Assembly: GCF_004664715.2 (NCBI RefSeq)
Contig: NC_051063.1
Span: forward strand, 143,991,319-144,055,318
Origin: Peromyscus leucopus
Lineage: Eukaryota > Chordata > Mammalia > Rodentia > Cricetidae
Reading direction: 5' to 3'
DNA length: 64,000 nucleotides
Positions within the stretch are counted from its first letter, which is position 1, and every line of letters begins with the position of its first letter. Positions 20,656 to 34,019 of this stretch are shown here, in pieces. The notes under the pieces were generated by a model. The model searched no databases. It worked only from the letters and a program-made list of their open reading frames with translations, and was not told the origin of the DNA. The translations under genes and the position numbers were made by a program.

Positions 20656-23600
20656 TCTCCTTTGAATCCAGAAAAATCTATAAATATATACATTTGTAGT
20701 TTGAAATCCATACGCTTTAATGTATTCCTATATACATGAGAAAAAAAACTTTGAGGAAGTACTTGAGGTATGAGAGATGGCCTCTAAATTCACTATCATT
20801 CAATACACATTTTTGAATATATTCTATTTTCTAGGTATAAAGGGTACCCAGGGACTTTCCATGACAAAAGATTCAATATAGAAATGAAAAGCATCTGTGT
20901 GACTGACACTTAATGTAAAAAGATAACACATAGCAAGCTATTTATTATATACTATGAGGTTTGATCATAGGGTGATCAGGCCACATGGGAGTAGGATTAA
21001 CCCTATAATGTTAGTTAGGATGAAGCCAGTAAAAGAGAAGAAGACAGACATTGTCATATTGTTCAGGAAGTGGGAGGTGGACTGAAAGAGCTGGACCACT
21101 GTGCATCCTTGCCCAGCACTGGTGAAACAGACAGACTCGTCGCCTATATTGCTGGAAGGAAGTTCAGAGACAACAGTTTTCATTCATTTTTTTCATTAGT
21201 TTTTATTTTATTTTGCAATACACTGTCCATTTTCACATAGAAAGAAATCCATTAAGGCTTTGCTCATCCTCAAAACATATATTTAAATTAATTTCTGATT
21301 AGCATATAAAGAAATGGGTTTCATTTTGATAGTTTATATGTGTTATTATGCTTTGTTCTTAAACTTTTGACTGAAAATTAATCAAATTCAAGATCATTAT
21401 CAAGTTTCTGAACTTAGACCTTTTGTTCATTTGATAAAATGAACTAAGGCTTTCTTTTGTTTTTCTATCACAATTCTTCAGAGCATTTTTGTAGCATTTT
21501 ATAACTTCAGAACAATGCTTATTATAGTATATTTTTGTGAATTTATGTATTACACAAATGTGAGCAGTCCCGGGGGACTAGTGATAATACAGTAGTTATT
21601 TAATCATGAAGACTAAGTGGGCAGCAGTGAGTTCACAGCTCTGATTGCATGCATAGATATTTTAGTTTTTAAGAGAAATTTTTCAGTAAAAAGCATTCAT
21701 TTTTATACCATCCCAGAATGCCAGATGAAGGGATTATACCCAATCCTGGAGAAAATAGACCACTCAGATGTTTGTGTGGTAGTGTCCAAAGACATTTCAG
21801 ACTGTACTCCAAATTGCTAAAATTGCTTCTCACTCAGTTCTAGGATGGTTCCAGATCTAGAGTGGTCCCTGCAAATTCTATGCCAATCAGGAAGTAGAGA
21901 TGGTCTCCACATCCTTCTTGCTATATTGTGGTCAAAAACTCTACTCTTCTCAGCCAAGCTAGTAGAATAATTCCTGGATTATTCAGGGGTTTTTACTTGG
22001 AGTCAGGAAGTGGGACTCAGATCTTTCACCAAACTCAGTCTACAATGATGTCATCAAGCAACAAGCTACATACTTTATACAAAAATAAGAAGTATCTTGA
22101 TGAGAAGAGTGAACCCCAACCTAGAAACCACAGTACAAGGATTGAAGTCTTGATGCTTCTAAGTTAAGTGACCTTGGGGGAAGTCACTGACCAAGACAGA
22201 CACTACTGAACTCCATACTCCTTAACTGAAGATGGAGAAAGTGCTGTTTAATTTTCACTCACAGAACTGAAAGAATCAGATAACTATACAAGTATCTTAT
22301 GTCCTCTAACACAGTTCATGAAGAGCCATGGGTATTGTGCTCTGAGTGTTACTGTTTGTATTGTAAAGGTTATCAAAGCAATTTCTCCTTGAGATAGAAA
22401 TGACAGAACCAGAAAAAAATACAAGTAAAAAAATGGAAATTCACACAAAGAAGCAATGTGAAAATTGAAATTAAAACTCTGGGCATGGGCTTTTACATTA
22501 TTAGGCTGTAACATATAAATAACTTATTTCTAGGCTTTTCATTTTTTAGTTGTAGAAATAAGCTATGACTTGGAATTTTCCCTAAAGCATAAAGACTACA
22601 TATCATTCCAAATTTATGAATACCTATGACTTACAATTTTTACTTTTATGATTTATCTATAGTCCCAATTTTATAATTGTCAACTTTTCCGATAAAACAT
22701 TATTAATCCTAATTCTAAACTGAGCTCTTACCAGCCTCATGAATGTATAATTATATCATCAATTTGTTAATAAATGTTACCGCTCTCGTCAGCCTTGTGT
22801 TCCAATGTTCCAAAATAAATGTTCATTTGGTTTTTATTTCTTCAGTGATTTGTGAAGCCAGGATTTATTTTAGTTGCTTTTTTCTTCTCCTTTGGCTATT
22901 TTCTCTCACTGTTCATTTGTTTGTACTTTACAATATGAAATTTTATGACTTATTAAATATTGCAACCATTAAGTTTAAGTATTTATTCAAAATATGTTCT
23001 CCTAACTTAAAAAACTCTCTTAATATTTTTAATAAGTTTTAACTACAGAGAATCTTTTTTTATACTTTTTTACTTTTATTTTATATTTTTTTATACTTTT
23101 ATACTTTTTTGTATTTAAATAGTAGTTGCTTAATTGTGATCTCTTTCTCTGAAAGGCAATGGTATTGGTATTATTTAAAGCTGAGAGAAACTTAAGCTAC
23201 TTTCATGTACAGACCTGCACTTATTTCTATAGTCAACAGATGCTTGTTGAAGTTCTTTATACACCAGGCATTTATGGTAAGTCTTTGTTGAACCAAAGAC
23301 AGAAATCGGTGATGGAGGCTGAGCACTGAACACTGTTCACTACACTAGAGAAGGAGCATGCACACAAATAGAAAGAATAAGTGGAAAAACTTCAACTTAG
23401 GACAGTGAAGATAATAGGGCTAATGCACACGGCCAGCAGGAGCTATATAGGGTGAAATGACTGCCACCACACACAAAAGTTTGAGCAGAGAAAGTACATG
23501 AAAAAGCAAGTACAGTAATCATGAAAAAAAGAAAACTGAAATTTAAAGGCATATTCTGTAATCATCCTTCCATTTATTTAAATAAGGACAGTGGGTGTAA

Positions 23601-23734
23601 CGCAACACCGAACCAGGTACTACAGAAAGACAAGTGGAAGAGATAACGGGTTTAGCTGAGAAAGATTGTTTAGTTGGCTAAAGTGTCTAAGTCAATCTCT
23701 AGATAATGCCTCTTGATGCAATCAGGCAACCAAG
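20656..23734. other. Unassigned AT-rich sequence
   Basis: No gene is supported. A 72-codon minus-strand frame at 21183-20965 with a hydrophobic C-terminus is discussed as a finding. MIR/L2-like wording near 23225-23275 (tatacaccaggcatttatgg) is too weak to call. Confidence 0.35.
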
Positions 23735-23830
23735 TAAGGACTGGGGAGATGCTTCACTGCATACTCAGTGGGTAAGAGTACTTATTGGGCAAGCATTGGG
23801 ACCTGAGTTTGGAACCCAGCATTGTGTTTT
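23735..23830 (+). repeat. B2/B3-type SINE head
   Basis: Contains ggggagatgcttcactgc, gtgggtaagagtac and cctgagtttggaacccagca, the tRNA-derived start of rodent B2/B3 SINEs. Its downstream half is diverged. Confidence 0.6.
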
Positions 23831-23993
23831 TTTAAAGAATAAAAAATAAAAGCCTGGAATATGGTCCCAACCTAGCAGAAAACTGGGGGCCTTCAGGTTC
23901 ACTGAGGGACTCTGTCTCAAGAGAATAAGACAGTGAGCAACAGAGAATGACACTCTATGTCATCCTCTGAGCTCCACAGGAACACAAATGACC

Positions 23994-24016
23994 ACACACA
24001 GACACACACACACACA

Positions 24017-24069
<53 letters not shown>
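23994..24069. repeat. (CA)n microsatellite
   Basis: About 36 CA units with two interruptions (gaca at 24000, cata at 24021). Confidence 0.95.
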
Positions 24070-24071
<2 letters not shown>

Positions 24072-24574
24072 CAGTAAACAGATCTATGTGTCTGGTGCTA
24101 GTGTACTTAGCACACTGTTTTACAATACACTCACATTTATAAGTAGCACACCCTAAACTAATAATAAAATACTTATATAGAAAACACATATATCAACAAC
24201 ATCTTTATTATCATTATTAATTAAGAATTCTAGGCTGAACACTGTTGTATGTTTTCTGCCTGTGTAGGGCTGACAAAACAGTGGCTTTCTTTAAATCATA
24301 TACCCCAAAATCTATGTGTTCTTCTAAGATGCTGTGATGGGCATGATGTTCCCTGGAGGCAGGAAGATTTCCACTGCATTATGATCTTATGGGTCCAGAG
24401 TCAAGGCCAAGGTTATATATCATCATGCGCCAATGACTGTACACTACTGTTCCTAATTATTACCTTAAATACTTGTTATTTATATTACATGTGAAGAAAC
24501 TGAGAACTGGACATAAAATAGGATCCAATGAAACCCTTTTCATTATGTTATGATGTTATGATACTGGAGATATG

Positions 24575-24638
24575 AAAGAAGAAAGGAAGGAAGAAAGGAA
24601 GGAAAGAAGGAAGGAAGGAAGGAAGGAAGGAAGGAAGA
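24575..24638. repeat. (GGAA)n microsatellite
   Basis: A GAAG/GGAA tetranucleotide run, purine-only on the plus strand. Confidence 0.95.
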
Positions 24639-25844
24639 TTAAAATCATTTATTTCTAATATTTTACGATGGGAGACAAAGAATTTTTAATCATAAATCAC
24701 AGTTCTACATACTAAGGAATGTAAAATTTGAACATGCTTAACAGCTGGTGCCAGGCATTGACCAGAGCTGGGTGTCATCATTTTAAGTGGCTACAGGTGT
24801 GACTTGAAGGCACCCTTGAAGCCAGGATAAAGTGGAGGTCACCCTGTGGGTTCTATAGGCTATTAAGGTAATTGGGGAGTTGAGCCAAGGAAGATGTGGT
24901 TTGCTGAACCACAAATCCCAATGGGAAAGGCAAAGCCTTTGAAAATGGGTGTGGGGAAGAGAAAGGGCAGAGCAGACCCAGCTGCACACAATTATGTCTG
25001 CAAAAGGTCCGAAGGGCCAGAAGAAAGAAAAAGGAACAGGTAAGAACTGACCTCCTTGGCAACTCTGACACAAACCAGAGAGGGCAAACAATGTGTTGTC
25101 AATTTGCATATTTCTAGAAGAGTGGGAAGTGGCCAGCCACACCAATGTTAATTGAGCCATATGTTGAAAGTATTGTCTGAAATAAAATATGGATCTCATT
25201 GGAAACATGATTGAAAGACTGGCGCCCTATCCCTGATATGGGTCTTAGGAGTCACCCAGTCACCCAAAGCTACTGCAAGTGTCTGACCTGAGAAGCCCTC
25301 ATGTTGTTCCTGCCAGGCCACTTCACTCACAACTCCTCCAGTCATTCCACTCCTGGCATCATTATTTTTCCTGCTTTCCAGTCTTGTGATAAAGGTCTTC
25401 TTTCCTGGGGAAAAAAAATCTATCCAAATCCCCCCGATCTTTTTATGGATTTTGGAATGCAGAGTACACTCAACGATTATTTGTTCACATGCTCATAATT
25501 GAATGACACATTGAAAAAAATTAAGTTTTAATTCCAGTTTTTGAGATCCACTATTTGGATTTGGAATTGAATGAGACCCAAGTGTAGTACATGAAGTGTA
25601 CAATGTAAAGGCAGACCCAAGTTGAAGCTCCTGCTATATACTATCTATCCATGAAAAGGTCTGTATTGGCACAGAATTTGAGTATCTAACTCATGCTCAA
25701 GATCAGAAAATAGATGTATCCAGAAACAAATAGCATTGAAGAGGAAAGGGGAGGATCATCATTTGTCTACAAGAGGTACAAATGAGAAAGAGATATTGTG
25801 AATTAGAAAACAAGGCTAGAAAATGGGAAAAGGAGCAGAGTTAA
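24639..25844. other. Unassigned sequence
   Basis: Contains a 141-codon open frame on the minus strand (25208-24783), but it shows no recognised domain. I see no gene here. Confidence 0.35.
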
Positions 25845-26058
25845 GGCTGTGGTTCAGTCAGTAGAGTACTGGTCTACCATGTACAAAGCCCTGGGTTTGA
25901 TTGTTAGATGTCATGTGAGGCACTCAAGGTCTTTCAATGCCTGCAGCACTCAGGAGGCAGAGACAAGGTGAATGTCTGTGGTTCAAGGTCATCCTTGGCT
26001 GTAAAGAAAATTTGATGCCAGTCTGGATCACATAAGGCTCTGTCTCAAAGAAGATGTG
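25845..26058 (+). repeat. B4 SINE (ID head plus B1 tail)
   Basis: The span 25845-25900 is ID-like (ggctgtggttcagtcagtag). The span 25944-26050 is B1-like (gcactcaggaggcagagac to ggctctgtctcaaagaag). That order defines the composite B4 type. Confidence 0.78.
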
Positions 26059-26321
26059 GTTGTAAACAGAAATCTTTACTTTTAAAATGCACAGTTTTAC
26101 TTTCTTTTTAAACAGTATATGCTTACTGTGGGCAAAGAAAGAGAAAGCTAAATTTACTTAAAAAATTCATAGTAAGTTTTATTCCTCTTGTTGAGAGATA
26201 AGAACTGATAACAGGTTGCTATGTTCCCATCTGCTAAGGTAGTAAGAGGAAGATATAGACTTCAATATTATATATGTGTAAAAGTATGTACTCAAAGATC
26301 TGTCATCTACCTGTCTGTGTG

Positions 26322-26322
26322 C

Positions 26323-26361
<39 letters not shown>
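26322..26361. repeat. (ATCT)n microsatellite
   Basis: About ten tetranucleotide units. Confidence 0.95.
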
Positions 26362-26362
<1 letters not shown>

Positions 26363-26759
26363 AAATCTACTAATCTATAATATTTATCTATGGGCTATGT
26401 CTTCCTAGAATTTCAAATTGTCTTATTTAAAGTCAGACAAAACCCAGAATTGAGTTCTCTGGAAGACTCTTGAATTTAAGGGTAAAAAACTCACTTTAAC
26501 TCTTTGTGTGCCATTTTTGACTTACGCTGCATCTAAATCTACAATGAGTATAACAGGTATATGAACTCACTTCATTTTAAATTTATAATAATTAAATATA
26601 AAATCAAATAATACATTTGAAGAATTTAGCAAGATGTCATGAATGTAATCTCTAAAATGTTAATTAGTTTCATTATAAAACTGGGAACATATTATGAATT
26701 AGTTTCTCTAACTAGTGTTTTTCTACAAGATCTTTTATCACTAAAAGTTCTTTTGGGGA
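26362..26759. other. Unassigned AT-rich sequence
   Basis: Nothing recognised. Confidence 0.35.
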
Positions 26760-28340
26760 AAGACCAGGTTCCTTACTTTCTGTGTTCCCTTGGACAGACA
26801 CCCCAAGTCCAACTACAGACCATGTTGGCCAGAAGACCAGATAGGCTGCCTGCCTGTCTTCTGATCACCCCCTCTCTCTACCTTCCAACAGACTCAATCC
26901 TTAGCTGTCTCTCTTCCCCAAAACTCTAGCAGACACCCCTGTACAAACACAGGCCATACCTGCCAGAAGACCAGGTAGCCTGCTCACCCTTGAAAACTAT
27001 CCCCAGTCCCCATTCCCTCCTTATTGCCGTATCCCAGCTCCCAACTCGGGAAGAGACTCACTGCTGGACCAGCGGCAATAACAACCACAAGAACTCCAGA
27101 TGGGCAGCCTGCCCACAGACCACCTCTACTGTTTCAGTGACCCTCACCCTCCGAATGCCATCCCCAATACTTCCTTCCCTCTTCATCACTGTGCACCAGC
27201 TCCCAGCTCAGGCAGAGACTCCCTGGTGGATCAGAGGCCATGCAGGCCATCAGAACTCCAGCTACCAACTCAGGTAGAGACCCCTGGCTCAACCACAGGC
27301 AACATGGGCCAAAAGAGCAGAGAGGAAACAGAATGAATCCATTCAATAAATAAAAAACCCCAAATTAGCAACTAGACCTATAGTCACCCTAAATCGAGAT
27401 TCCTGGACACCAGCAAAGAACATAATCAACAACAGCCAGGGCAATGTCACCATCAGAGCTCAGCTATCCCACTACAGAAAGTCCTAAATATTCTAACACA
27501 GCTGAAGCACAAGAAAAAGACCTTAAAACAACTTCATGAAGATAATAGAAGTCCTTTAAAAAGTGAATAAACCCCTTAAATAAATCAAGGAAAAGACAAA
27601 CAAAAATTTGGAGGAAATGAATAAATCCCTTAAAGAGAGCCAAGAAAAATAAATAAACAAACACTTAAAGGAAACAAATAAAACTGTTCAAAACCTGAAA
27701 ATGGAAAAAGAAGCAATAAAGAAAACACAAACTCAGAATTCTGGAAATGGAAGATCTAGGTAAGTGAACAGGAACTACAGACACAAACACCACCAACAGA
27801 ATACAAGAGATGAAAAAGAGAATCTCAGACATTGAAGACATGACAGTAGAAATAGTTGCCTATAGACATCAGTCAAAGAAAACTTAAATCTAAAATATGA
27901 GGCACTATGAAAATATCAAACCTAAGAACAATAGGAATAGTAGAAAGAGAAGAATACCAGCTCAAATGTTCAAAACATATTTTCAACAAAATCATAGAAG
28001 AAAATTTTCTTAGCCAAAAGAAAGAGATGCCTTTAATGATACAAGAAGCATACAGAACACCAAATAGATTGGATGAGAAAAGGAAGTCCCCTCACCACAT
28101 AATAATAAAAACACTAAACATACAGAACAATGAATTTCAAAGCTGCAAGGGGAAAAGAACAAGTTACATAAAAATGCAGACCTATTAAAAATTACACCCA
28201 ACTTCTCGATAGAGACTCTAAAAACTAGACAGGTCTGGAGATATGTCCTGAAAACTCCAAGAAACCATACATGCCAGCCCATACTACTATACTCAACAAA
28301 ACTTTCAATCACCATAGATGGAGAAAATAAGATATTACAT
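26760..28340 (+). mobile_element. L1 5' region and ORF1, sense, disabled
   Basis: The span 26760-27420 resembles the C-rich rodent L1 5' UTR. The span 27480-27900 is the A-rich ORF1 coiled-coil region. The span 27900-28330 encodes the ORF1p RNA-binding half in broken frames (IIEENF, YRTPNRLDEKR, then RLLYS-type wording near 28290). Several stops and frameshifts make it non-functional. ORF1p is the L1 nucleic-acid chaperone. The copy is interrupted at 28341 by a solo LTR and fades soon after it. Confidence 0.82.
28335..28340. repeat. Target-site duplication of solo LTR (ttacat)
   Basis: A six-base duplicate of 28869-28874. The L1 reading gatatt-acat-gataaa resumes directly after the right copy. 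Confidence 0.75.
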
Positions 28341-28868
28341 TGTAGCAGGAATCTTAAAAGTTCTTATTAATAAAATCAAACCCGAGGCGAGTTATTGGGG
28401 TCCATGCTGGTAGATCAGAGAGACAGAACAAGCCACAGCTATCTCACCTTGCTGGATCCTCAGCTGGTCTTGTCTCCTCAGACTGGAGGCCTCTGAGTCC
28501 TCATCCAGAATGGGTCTCAGCTGAATTACTGCTCAAAAGCCTGAATGCTTAACCAGCCACATGCTTAACCAGCCAAATGCTTCTAGTTTCTGGTCCTCAT
28601 GCCTTATATATCTTTCTGCTTTCTACCACCACTCCCTGGGATTAAAGGCTGGCTTTCTGGGATTAAAGGTGTGTGTCACCATGCTTGGCTATTTCCAATG
28701 TGGCCTTGAACTCACAGAGATCCAGAGGGATTTCTATCTCTGGAATGCTAGGATTAAAGGTGTGAGTGCCACCATTTTCTAGCCTTTGTATTTAGTGGCT
28801 GTCTGTTCTCTGACCCCAGATAAATTTATTAGAGTACACAATATTTTGGGGAACACAATACCACCACA
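28341..28868. mobile_element. Solo LTR, ERVK-like, inside L1 ORF1
   Basis: A 528-bp segment starting TGTAGCAGG and ending CACCACA, with a 6-bp duplication ttacat. TG..CA ends and a 6-bp duplication fit a class II rodent ERV solo LTR formed by LTR-LTR recombination. It contains an antisense B1-like piece (28655-28770, gattaaaggtgtgtgtcacc) as part of the LTR or as an older insertion. Orientation is not fixed. Confidence 0.78.
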
Positions 28869-29365
28869 TTACATGATAAAGTCAAATCTAAATAAATGTT
28901 CTCTGCTGAATGTAAAGAACAGGGAAACATCTTCTGCAGTAGTATTGAGGACTGCAGACTCCAGTTGATAAAGAGAGACAAAGAAAGCATCTGGGACAAC
29001 CCCCACCCCCACCCCAAAAAGTAACAAATGAGACAGGAAGCCATTGAAGAGAACTCTTTAAAAATGTGGTAAGATGCTGAAGCATATGCAGCTCTCCATT
29101 ATAGATGCCTACTGGAGGGATGACTTACTTTTCTTTAAATGGCTGACCACAGGAAGTTTGACCATGCTCCAGTGACTATATGAACAACACAAACTGGACT
29201 TGGGTGTTGTTGTTGCTGTTGTTTTAATCTTTTTGGAGGGGAAAGGCAACAAGAGTGGAGAAACAGACCCAGAAGGACTGGGAAGTAAGAATGATCAGGG
29301 TGCCTTAGGTGAAATTCCCAAATAGTCATTAAAAATATTATATTAAAATGAATTTATTCTTTATT
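28869..29365. other. Short L1 continuation, then unassigned sequence
   Basis: About 30 bp (ttacatgataaagtcaaatc..) continue the L1 ORF1 end. The rest includes a (C)4-5A repeat at 28989-29018 and a gttgttgttgctgttgtt run. It could be a 3' UTR of another retroelement or a processed transcript, but I cannot identify it. Confidence 0.4.
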
Positions 29366-30050
29366 TTATTATTTTTAATTCTTATCTCAGACAATACATC
29401 CAGAGTGCATCCTCCCCTCCATACCTGAGATGTACTGTTCTCCATTTCCCTTCAGAAAAGAGCAGATCTCCTGGGAATATCAACTGAACATTGCATAACA
29501 AGATGCAGTAAGGCTAGGCACAAACCCTCAGATAGTGGCATCACCAGTTAATGAGTGGTAGTTACAAAGCATTATTTTTAAACAGTTTATTATTTTTTGA
29601 GAGTTTTAAAGATATATTTTGATAATTTTCATATCCCTCCTCCAATTTCTCTCTCACCTCCATAGTCACTCAAGTTAATTTTTTTTCTTATTACTCATTG
29701 AGTCAATTTTGTGTTGACCAGATACTCTTGGGAGTGGTGTATGCCCTGTTGTGTGGTCAACCTACCAGGGGTGACATCATTGAAGAAAGCTGGCTCTTCC
29801 TCTCCCAACAGCTATCAAGTGACAATAGTTCCTTAGATAGTGGTGGGATTTTGTACCCAGCATTTTGTCTGACTTGAGTTTACACAAGTCTTGTGCATTC
29901 TGTCACAATCACTGTGAGTTCATGTCTGTAACTGACTTGTGTCAGGAAAATACTGTTTGTTTGAAGTCATTCACCACCTCTGGCTCTTACAATCTTTCTG
30001 ATTGCTCTTTGAGGAAGGTCCTAGGGCCTTATGGGAAGGGATATGATGTG
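29366..30050 (-). mobile_element. Old L1 3' UTR, antisense
   Basis: The span 29395-29525 parallels 11700-11880 (ctcctgggaatatcaactga, gctaggcacaaaccctcaga). The span 29570-30045 follows older rodent L1 3' UTR wording (gtcaacctaccaggggtgac). Possibly two fragments. Confidence 0.6.
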
Positions 30051-30841
30051 TAAAACTCAATTAATACTGAGCACTTCACAGTCCTATCTTCTCTGCATGT
30101 TGACCAGCTGTGGGCTCCTGTATTAAATGCAATATACTAAACAAAGAAGCTTCTATGATAAAAGTTGATAGATGCACATTTTATAGGTTTAGCAATAAGT
30201 CATTACGAGTTATTTTAATACTATGTCCATTTAGTGGAATAATAAATAGTAGTAGATTGTTTCCTAGTCTCTATGATTTGTCTAGCTATAGACTCTTGAC
30301 CCTATTAACAGTACCCTGTATAGGTTCCATCTCATAGAGTGGTCTTATAGCCAATCAAAAAGTGATTGATAACTCTCATAACATCCATGACACTACTGCA
30401 AGAGGAAAGTTGTTATTATAGCTTGCAAGCTTCACAGCTAGGTGTGATGGATATTTACTTTTCTCTTCCAGCGGTGTGTATATTACCTCCCAGCACTATG
30501 GAGGATAGCCAATAGGAATGAAGCTTGCAGATGAGTGACAGCCTGATTCTTCATTTCTATGAATCCAGTATGTGATTTCCTCAGAAATAAAGTCTTAATG
30601 TTAAGGAAGACAATTGTTTACTGGCAATATCTTATAATACTTGGGAGTCTATGTGATCTCACTAGCCAAAAACTCACAAAGAGATAACCCATCCCTGATA
30701 CTGAGTTTTTTTTAAAAAGTGATGACTACTGATGTATACGGAGGTGAAGTGACATGGTGCCTTTGATTTCCTTTAACAATTTATTACAGCAATGTGAAAA
30801 ATTAGCAATGATTGATTATGAGACTTGTAACAGTGAGATTG
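30051..30841. other. Unassigned sequence
   Basis: No gene or repeat recognised. Confidence 0.35.
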
Positions 30842-31232
30842 TATTAGTAACTTTTTGTTGCTGTGATAAACACCATGACCAAAAGTGATTTTGGAAAGAA
30901 AGAGTTTATAATGCCTCACAGGTTACAGTCTACCATCAAGAGAAGCCAACACAGGAACTCCAGGTGGAAGCTTGGAGAAGAAATCACAGTGGAACACTGC
31001 TTACTGGCTTATTCTCTCTGGCTTGCTCAGCTGCCCTTCTTATATAGACCAGGTCTACCTAATCAGGGATGGTACTACCCATAGGTATCATAGGTGGACT
31101 TTCCTTTACCCATTAGTAATTGAAAAATTCCCCCACAGAAATGCCCAAAGGCCTATCTGATGGAGTAAATTACTCAACTGAAATTTTCTTTTCCAGGGTG
31201 TGTCTAGCTTTGTGTCAAACTGACGACTATGA
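30842..31232 (+). repeat. Rodent interspersed repeat, family A copy 2
   Basis: Starts tttttgttgctgtgataaac with caccatgaccaaaag, has a central ttactggcttattctctctg and ends with gtgtctagctttgtgtcaaa. The order is the same as at 18006-18400. Confidence 0.7.
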
Positions 31233-31909
31233 TGGTGACCTAGTAACATACATAGTAACAAATGAACACTTTAGAATCCACTAGTTAATGAAAAGAACAT
31301 GAAAACTGCTGGGAAAATATATAAATATCACTAATTGTACCAATGCTGATTACATTGTAAGAGAACATTCTATCAGTTTAAAATTCAAACACATGAATCA
31401 ATATGGATAGCACAAGGCTCACTCCTGTGCTTCCAATCAGTTACTCACTGCTGAGATCCTGAACCATTATTACTTATGCATGTTTCTTGATGCCAGGTCA
31501 AGCGATGATCCAACTTTTTATTTGTACACTTCTAGAAACAAGGAACACACTGTTACATGCAGCAATTCACATCACTCTTGAAAAGCTCATTTAGCTTTTG
31601 ATGATGCACAGACATTTCATGAAGGTTTTAGGTTTTAAATGGATAACTGTATCTCTAGAGACAATTGCAGTTCAGAAACAAAAGTGAGGAACTCAATTAC
31701 AGACGAAGGTGATGATTGCATAAGTCAATTGGGACTCTTTTCCAGGGACCCAGCCCCTAACATTAATACCTTTTCCCTCAGCAGAGTCTAGTCATATTCA
31801 AGCCTTAGGGATATGGCTACCTTCAATCATGAGATTCTTCAATCAATGAGATTCATTGATGAAACAGTGTTATTTTTGCTGGGATACATTCCTTATATTT
31901 AGTACTGCA
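31233..31909. other. Unassigned sequence
   Basis: Nothing recognised. Confidence 0.35.
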
Positions 31910-34019
31910 TGTCATAGATGGGCTTTGACCCCTATTCCATTTCTTTTCTCCCCCCTCTGCTAGTCTCTTTACCCTGTCTCCTTTCTGCTTTTATAGTTCA
32001 TATGTGTATATAAAATCTAGTATCCATGAATGATAGATAACATATTATCCTTGTCTTTTTGAGTCTAGCCAATTTAGCTTAAATGATTATCTCCACTTGC
32101 ATCCATTTTCCTGCAAATAATCTAATTTCATCATATATGGCTGAAAAAATTCTACTGTGTAGAGATATCACATTTTCTTTACCCATTCTTCTGTTGATAG
32201 ACAGTTAGGCTGAATCCATAATTTGTTTATGTCAAATAATGCCCCAGTAAACATGGGTACACATGTATCTCTGCAGCATACTAACATAACTTCTCCATGT
32301 ATTTACTCAGAGGTAATGTACCTGAGGAATACAGCAGTCCTATCCTTACTCTTTCAAGGAATCTCCATACTGATTTCCACAGGAATTTGCATTGTCACCG
32401 TTAGTGTAAAAACATTTTCTCTCCTCCTTAGCCTCACCAGAATTTGTTGTCACTTGTTTCCTTTAATAACCATTGATGAGTAGAGGGAATCTTGGTGTAG
32501 TTTTGATTTGCATGTCTTGTGGCTAACATTAAACTTTTTTTCATATTTATTGGTCCTTAGGTCTTAGTACTTCCTCTTTTGAGAACTATCTAATGCTTAA
32601 GGATTTGGTTGTTTATATTTTTGTTTGAATCTTTACAACTTATTCTACATGTTAATTCTCTGTCAAATGTATTACATAATAAAGATTTTTCTTCCAATAG
32701 GTAGATTTCTTTTCACTTGGTCGTTTCTTATATTATACAGGTTTTTAATTTCATGCAGTCATTTCTGTCAACTTTCAGTATGATTTCCTGAACTACTAAT
32801 TTTGCTGATCTATGAGCATGGGAGTTCTTTTCAATTTCTATTGTCTTCTTTAATTTCTCCCATTAGCGTTTTAAATTTTTCACTATAGGGATCTTTCACT
32901 TTGTTGGTTTAATTTATTATAAAGTACTTTTGAGGATATTGTAAGTGGGATTATTTTCCCTATTTCTTTCTTGGCATGTTTATTAGTGGTATATAGGAAA
33001 GCAACTGGGTTCTGTATGTTGATTGTATATACTGTAACTTTGCAGAAAGCATGGATCAGTTCTAAAAGTTGTCTGGTGAAGTTGTTATGGCCTTTTATTT
33101 ATAAGCTCAAATAATCTACAAATGGGGATCATCTGACTTTTTCCTTTCCTGCTTGCATTAGTTTTATGTCTTTCTCTTATATTACTCTCTAGCTAAAACT
33201 TTGAAGACTATACTAAGTAAGAGAAAGTGGATACTTTCTGATACTTACTGTCTCATTCTTGAATTAGAAGTGCTTTGAGTATTTATCCCATTTTGTATAA
33301 CATCAACAATAAGTTTGTCATATACAACCGCTATTGCATTGGAGAATATTCAGTTTTTTTCTAGTTTCCCCATGGATTTTTTCATGAGCAAAGGTAAGAC
33401 TTTGTCAGAGTGTTTTACCTACTGCTATTAAGATGATCATGTGATTTCTGTCCTTGCATCTATTGATATGATATATTACATTCGTTGAACTATAAATGTT
33501 GACCTATATGTGCATCTCTAGAATGCAGTTCATTTGGTCATGATGAATGACCTTTTTGTGTGTATTTTAATTTAGCTTGAAAGTATGTTATTAATAATTT
33601 TGTACCTATGTTCATCAGAGAAATTAACCTATAACTTTTTTTAGTTGCTGTTGTTGGGTCCTTATCCAGTTTGGGTATCGTGGTAGTATTGGTTTCATGA
33701 ATGGAGCTTGCTAGTATTCTTTTCATTTATCTTTAATAAAATAATCTTATGAGCTTTGGTGATTTCTGGACATTCTATCACAGATGTGTCCAGAAATTTT
33801 TTGTCCAAGGTGATTCTAGATTTTTTCCAAGTTGAAAGTGAATACAAACCATTACAATAAATTTGAAATTGTGTCTTAATGATTTCATTGACAGATTTCA
33901 TTGATGTCAGCCTTGTCATCTCTCATTTTACTAATTGTTTCTTCCTTCTCTTTCTTTGCTTAGCTTGGATATGGTTTGTCAGTTATATTTATCCTTTCAA
34001 AGAAACAACCTAGAAGAAT
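31910..34019 (-). mobile_element. Old L1 ORF2, antisense (part 1, outer host copy)
   Basis: The plus strand is reversed ORF2 throughout, but more diverged than 4200-5440: cattcttctgttgatagaca near 32184, acatgggtacacatgtatct near 32251, tgatttccacaggaatttgc near 32373, and frames such as [12 protein letters not shown] on the minus strand near 33600 (the RT-domain YR.ISLMNI motif). It stops at 34015-34020 with ..caaagaaacaacc and resumes at 38515. Confidence 0.82.

Noticed and set aside
23994..24069. Regular spacing suggestive of a CRISPR-like array
   Set aside because: A plain CA dinucleotide run; the window is animal nuclear DNA and no repeat-spacer structure occurs.
24783..25208. 141-codon minus-strand frame
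   Set aside because: No domain, no conserved-looking residues, no supporting signals; compatible with chance in GC-moderate DNA.
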